Origin: CAZEVI01 sp964515615
GTDB taxonomy: Bacteria; Patescibacteriota; UBA1384; XYA2-FULL-43-10; CAINNR01
Assembly (NCBI GenBank): GCA_964515615.1
Contig: CAZEVI010000018.1
Location: forward strand, 1 to 15,021
Direction: 5' to 3'
Length of the DNA: 15,021 bases
The position numbers and the translations under genes were made by a program. A model generated the notes under the pieces. The model searched no databases. It was not told where the DNA came from and was given only the letters and a program-made list of their open reading frames with translations. The first letter of the stretch is position 1. Each line of letters begins with the position of its first letter. This document shows, piece by piece, positions 12,797-15,021 of the stretch.

Positions 12797-13005
12797 GATA
12801 AATATTTTTGTTCCATCCGCCGCTAAATTGGAACTATTTGTAAAAAGTGGGTGTTCTCAAGATTAAAACCACGGTTTTAACTGATGTTGAACCAACCTCT
12901 CCGCACAAATGCGAATTAGCGTTGTGCTGCGCCGAGGCGAAGCAAAAACCCGATGTAAAATTTTTTGTGGTCCAATTTAACTTGGCAAGATGGAACAATT
13001 TTATC
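12797..13005. other. 209-nt inverted-repeat element with internal hairpins (MITE-like or structured RNA)
   Basis: The ends are imperfect inverted repeats (12797-12831 and 12972-13005) sharing GATAAA, TTGTTCCATC and TAAATTGG. Inside are three further hairpins: TTAAAAC-CACG-GTTTTAA (12863-12880), GCACAA/TTGTGC (12903-12908, 12922-12927), and TGCTGCGC-CGAG-GCGAAGCA with one mismatch (12925-12944). The last two overlap, so they would be alternative folds. No transposase or good reading frame is inside, and I could not match it to RNase P RNA, tmRNA or SRP RNA landmarks. It is either a non-autonomous element or an unknown structured RNA. Confidence 0.55.
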
Positions 13006-13054
13006 GTAACAAAAAAATGAAAATAAAATAAGGTCAATTAAGTACTTGTCTAAA

Positions 13055-13103
13055 ATAAAAATCGCTCAGATTATTAATAATTTACCAAATAATGCTGGGC
13101 GAT
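13055..13103 (-). terminator. Terminator of rpmB
   Basis: Minus strand: ATCGCCCAG (13103-13095) pairs with CTGAGCGAT (13069-13061), one G-T pair, with an AT-rich region between that can extend the stem, followed by TTTTTATTTT. It begins 6 nt after the rpmB stop codon. Confidence 0.75.
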
Positions 13104-13108
13104 ATTAT

Positions 13109-13270
13109 TTATTTTTTATCTTCTTTAACGGCGGTTCGCAAACAACGGGTGCAGAGAACTACGCCATTAACTTTTTGTAAATTGGGTTTGAAAAATCTTT
13201 TTGTGTGTCGTTGTGAATGAGAGACATTTGAACCGGCAGTTTTTGATTTTCCACAAATTGAACAGATCAT
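13109..13270 (-). CDS. rpmB: 50S ribosomal protein bL28
   Basis: A large-subunit ribosomal protein. The 53-residue product begins MICSICGKSKTAGSNVSHSQ and continues RHTKRFFKPNLQKV, NGVVLCTRCLRTAVK, which is the bL28 pattern (N-terminal CxxCGK, GxxVSHSxxxTKR, CTxCLR). It keeps the four cysteines of the zinc-binding form (C3, C6, C40, C43). It is at the short end of the family (bacterial bL28 is commonly 60-78 residues), a size seen in reduced genomes. No Shine-Dalgarno is visible before the ATG at 13270. It is divergent from the M50 protease gene and is followed by its own intrinsic terminator, so it is monocistronic. Confidence 0.93.
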   Translation of the reverse strand: MICSICGKSKTAGSNVSHSQRHTKRFFKPNLQKVNGVVLCTRCLRTAVKEDKK

Positions 13271-13295
13271 AGTTTTTTAAATTGATTTTATTGGC

Positions 13296-13323
13296 TTGAG
13301 TTGCTACAATACTTTCGTATAAT
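13296..13323 (+). promoter_or_regulatory. Promoter of the M50 protease gene
   Basis: -35 TTGAGT (13296-13301), 16-bp spacer, -10 TATAAT (13318-13323), giving a leader of about 20 nt before the ATG at 13349. Confidence 0.65.
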
Positions 13324-13348
13324 AGCAGAAAAAATTAATTAAATCAAG

Positions 13349-13996
13349 ATGTTTTTATCAAATTTATTTTCCTCACCATTTTATGCTGTAGTTGCCATTA
13401 TTGGTTTGCTTTTGGCAATTACAGTTCACGAATTTGCTCACGCCTGGATGGCTAACTATCTCGGTGATCCGACAGCCAAACATTTGGGTCGCTTGACGCT
13501 TAATCCATTTAAGCATTTGGATCCGTTGGGGACACTTTTTCTTTTAGTTGCCGGATTTGGTTGGGGAAAGCCGGTGCCCTACAATCCGAGTAATTTGCGA
13601 TCCGACGCCGATGAGGTCAAGGTCGCACTTTCTGGAATAACTGCTAATTTGTTGACCGCGTTATTACTTGGAATTCCGTTGCGAATTGCAACGGCAATGG
13701 GAATCGCAATTAGCTCAAACATTTGGTTGACAATTATCGAATTTTTACTTGAAATGAACTTGGTTTTAATCGCTTTCAACATTATTCCAATTCCACCTCT
13801 TGACGGCTCAAAATTGATTTTCCCATTCATTAGTTTTAATGCCCGAATGACCTTTGAGCAGGTTGGACCGATTCTCCTTTTTATAGTAATTATCGCCAGC
13901 AATGTTTTTGGCTCACCGTTTTTGGTTAGTTTTATGGAACCAATTATTCGCGTTCTCTCTTTCGTAACTAAGGGAACTTACACCGCAATATTTTAA
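13349..13996 (+). CDS. M50-family site-2 protease-like intramembrane metalloprotease
   Basis: A membrane zinc protease of the site-2 protease group, which cleave substrates within the membrane; bacterial members of this small type have few known substrates. The 215 residues are nearly all hydrophobic helices. The zinc site is complete: HEFAH (His27, Glu28, His31) in the first helix and Asp152 in IPIPPLDGSK as the third ligand. Between them are the family's conserved DPTAKHLGRLTLNPFKHLDPLG-type segment (40-61) and the GWGKPVPYNP loop (71-80). There is no PDZ domain, so this is not RseP-like. The length matches the compact class. Only a weak AAG precedes the ATG. It is divergent from rpmB, with the transposase element directly downstream. 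Confidence 0.93.
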   Translation: MFLSNLFSSPFYAVVAIIGLLLAITVHEFAHAWMANYLGDPTAKHLGRLTLNPFKHLDPLGTLFLLVAGFGWGKPVPYNPSNLRSDADEVKVALSGITANLLTALLLGIPLRIATAMGIAISSNIWLTIIEFLLEMNLVLIAFNIIPIPPLDGSKLIFPFISFNARMTFEQVGPILLFIVIIASNVFGSPFLVSFMEPIIRVLSFVTKGTYTAIF

Positions 13997-14004
13997 CAAG
14001 ACAA

Positions 14005-14034
14005 ATAGGGGAATATAGGGGAATATATAGGGGA
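14005..14034. repeat. Three copies of ATAGGGGA leading into the left inverted repeat
   Basis: ATAGGGGA at 14005-14012, 14015-14022 and 14027-14034; the third is the outer tip of the left 39-bp repeat. The right end has no such tandem copies. It looks like small-scale duplication of the element tip. Confidence 0.8.
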
Positions 14035-14105
14035 CGGTTCTCTTTTGAATACGGTTTTCCGAACTATTAACTTTTACCAGAATAAATTTTTGCCTAGGCA
14101 GTTTA

Positions 14106-14786
14106 CTATCTTAAAGAAACATTGTTCTTATGTCTTTTGAAATATTTAATTTCTTTATCTTTTTCGTTGTATCTTTCCTCTGGTGAACCCCAAACATTTC
14201 GTTTATTATCGGCTTTCACAATCTCATCAATAATAATTTTCTGGTATTGTTTTCTTCTTGCGTCATCGGTTTCTTCGAGTTCGGGATAGAGAAAATCTTT
14301 TGTTAAAAGGCTATCCTTCGTGTTGTTTGTATTTGTATTGTTTGTATTTGTATAAAAGTTATAACTCGAAAAGTGCCAGTTTTCTGGCTTTTTCACTAAT
14401 CCCTTTCGTACCGGATTAAGCTCGATATATTTACCGCATTGAATAAAATATTCATCTTTTCCGACTGGCTGACTTTTAAATCTGTCTTGCCAGAAATGTC
14501 CAATCCAGCCGTATTTCCGGCGAAAATGATGAAAATAGGCAAGATTAATTTTTTTCATAAACAATGAAAAGTCCTTTGATTTTTTTGTTTGAATTAACAT
14601 ATGGACATGATTCGGCATTAGACAATAGTGGTATAAATCGAAATCAAGTTCCGATTTGAATCTTTGTAAAAGTTTTAAGTAATAAAAATAATCGTTGTCC
14701 GTTTTAAAAACGACATTGCGGTTATTCCCGCGAGTCATAATGTGATAAAAACTCTTTGATAATAGTAACCGTGGTTGTCTTGGCAT
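14106..14786 (-). CDS. REP-associated tyrosine transposase (RAYT, Y1/IS200-like)
   Basis: A single-strand DNA transposase of the HUH Y1 group; in known RAYTs it nicks hairpins in repetitive extragenic palindromes through a 5'-phosphotyrosine link. The 226 residues start MPRQPRLLLSKSFYHIMTRG, contain the histidine pair in MPNHVHML (His60, His62) and the candidate catalytic Tyr120 in CGKYIELNPVR, and the family block WIGHFWQDRFKS (94-105). The C-terminal third is polar and variable. It carries an in-frame doubling of NTNNT (147-156) from a 15-bp tandem repeat, so slippage has occurred without breaking the frame. The gene is intact. A -10 TATAAT (14800-14795) lies 8 nt before the ATG at 14786, so the leader is 0-2 nt; the -35 region would fall in the right inverted repeat. 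Confidence 0.92.
   Translation of the reverse strand: MPRQPRLLLSKSFYHIMTRGNNRNVVFKTDNDYFYYLKLLQRFKSELDFDLYHYCLMPNHVHMLIQTKKSKDFSLFMKKINLAYFHHFRRKYGWIGHFWQDRFKSQPVGKDEYFIQCGKYIELNPVRKGLVKKPENWHFSSYNFYTNTNNTNTNNTKDSLLTKDFLYPELEETDDARRKQYQKIIIDEIVKADNKRNVWGSPEERYNEKDKEIKYFKRHKNNVSLR
14323..14352. repeat. 15-bp tandem duplication inside the transposase gene
   Basis: Two exact head-to-tail copies of TTGTTTGTATTTGTA, adding five residues in frame to the transposase. Confidence 0.9.
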
Positions 14787-14794
14787 TTGACATA

Positions 14795-14800
14795 ATTATA
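14795..14800 (-). promoter_or_regulatory. -10 box of the transposase
   Basis: Perfect TATAAT on the minus strand, 8 nt before the ATG. The corresponding -35 position (TTCCGA) is a poor match and lies inside the right inverted repeat, so a protein bound to the element end could affect its own expression. Confidence 0.4.
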
Positions 14801-14859
14801 TCATAAATATCGAAAGTTCGGAAAACCGTATTTAAAAGAGAACCGTCCCCTATCTATAT

Positions 14860-14892
14860 AAAAAAGGAGCCAACACATGTCGTGTTGGCTCC
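14860..14892 (-). terminator. Intrinsic terminator of the Ala/Lys-rich gene
   Basis: Minus strand: GGAGCCAACAC-GACAT-GTGTTGGCTCC, perfect 11-bp stem, followed by six T (14865-14860). It starts 9 nt after the stop codon. The transposase element ends only 6 nt beyond, so the insertion sits immediately behind the terminator. Confidence 0.92.
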
Positions 14893-14901
14893 GGTACTTC
14901 T

Positions 14902-15021
14902 TTACTGCTTTGCGGCGCCTCGCCGCGCCGCAACGATCTCGGCCACGGTGCGGCGCTTTGCGGCGCCGGTGGCCTCCTCCTTTGCGGCGTCGGCGACCTC
15001 CTCCTTTGCGGCGTCGGCGAC
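14902..15021 (-). CDS. C-terminal end of an Ala/Lys/Glu-rich repeat protein, cut by the right edge
   Basis: Minus strand, open at the right edge and ending with TAA at 14904-14902; 39 residues are visible. It reads as two exact copies of the octapeptide VADAAKEE (24-bp DNA repeats at 14974-14997 and 14998-15021), then ATGAAKRRTVAEIVAARRGA and AKQ. The tail is highly charged and Ala-rich and looks like a helix or a histone H1-like basic tail, but the body of the protein is outside the window, so no function can be given. The DNA is strikingly GC-rich: 46 of 60 bases in 14941-15000, against 13 of 60 in a recJ stretch (1501-1560). The well-formed terminator directly after the stop supports a real, expressed gene. 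Confidence 0.75.
   Translation of the reverse strand, partial: VADAAKEEVADAAKEEATGAAKRRTVAEIVAARRGAAKQ

Larger units (their letters stand above)
14027..14853 (-). mobile_element. Y1-transposase element bounded by 39-bp inverted repeats
   Basis: Left repeat 14027-14065 and right repeat 14815-14853 match at 38 of 39 bases in inverted orientation, beginning ATAGGGGACGGTTCTC and ending CCGAACT. Each arm contains a small hairpin (CGG-TTTT-CCG). Together they enclose one transposase gene, 827 bp in all. No direct target duplication is evident at the outer ends, which fits single-strand Y1/HUH transposition. Confidence 0.8.

Noticed and set aside
12834..13037. 67-residue minus-strand reading frame
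   Set aside because: It runs across the inverted-repeat element and its hairpins, has no ribosome binding site, and its composition (Phe/His/Thr mixture) is not protein-like; the DNA structure explains the sequence better.
13579..13902. 107-residue minus-strand frame inside the M50 gene
   Set aside because: It mirrors the hydrophobic helices of the protease gene and has no start signals.

Overview
The window looks like a piece of a low-GC bacterial chromosome, most likely from a Candidate Phyla Radiation (Patescibacteria) type organism. The pointers are a strongly AT-rich base composition, housekeeping genes without shared operons, a very short 53-residue bL28 with a CxxC/CxxC zinc site, a stand-alone PaaX/Cas2-like protein, several genes with a -10 box so close to the start codon that they look leaderless, and hypothetical proteins with no clear family. 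The placement is an inference; a marker-gene tree would settle it.

Layout. 1-480: 5' end of an IS5-family transposase on the minus strand, cut by the window edge and interrupted by a TAA at codon 15, with its promoter inside an inverted repeat. 513-3560: recJ and radA, two recombination/repair genes on the plus strand. 3561-4780: an AT-rich island holding a PaaX-like wHTH + Cas2-fold protein (minus strand). It is bracketed by a perfect 42-bp palindrome at its stop codon and a related imperfect 38-bp palindrome at its promoter, and is followed by degenerate repeats. 4781-7582: a class A penicillin-binding protein (minus) carrying extra Ig-like and fibronectin III-like domains, divergent from argS (7714-9393, plus). 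9405-11528: a 707-residue membrane protein of unknown function (minus), convergent with argS. 11620-12136: a self-contained transcription unit (consensus promoter, TTG start, intrinsic terminator) for a small Cys-rich protein. 12147-12527: a small coiled-coil protein (minus).

12528-13108 has no protein gene that I accept. It holds tRNA-Pro(GGG), a 22-bp exact duplicate of that tRNA's 3' end 108 bp away with a structured GC-rich insert between the two, and a 209-nt element closed by inverted repeats and containing internal hairpins. Then come rpmB (minus) with its terminator, a divergent M50 site-2-protease family gene (plus), a REP-associated-type Y1 transposase inside 39-bp near-perfect inverted repeats (14027-14853), and finally the C-terminal end of a GC-rich Ala/Lys repeat protein (minus), cut by the right edge, with a strong terminator.

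Functionally this is a mixture of core genes (DNA repair, translation, cell wall) separated by mobile or repeat-derived DNA. No CRISPR array and no multi-gene defence cluster is visible. The least explained pieces are the palindrome-bracketed PaaX-like gene, the duplicated tRNA end with its structured insert, and the 209-nt inverted-repeat element.
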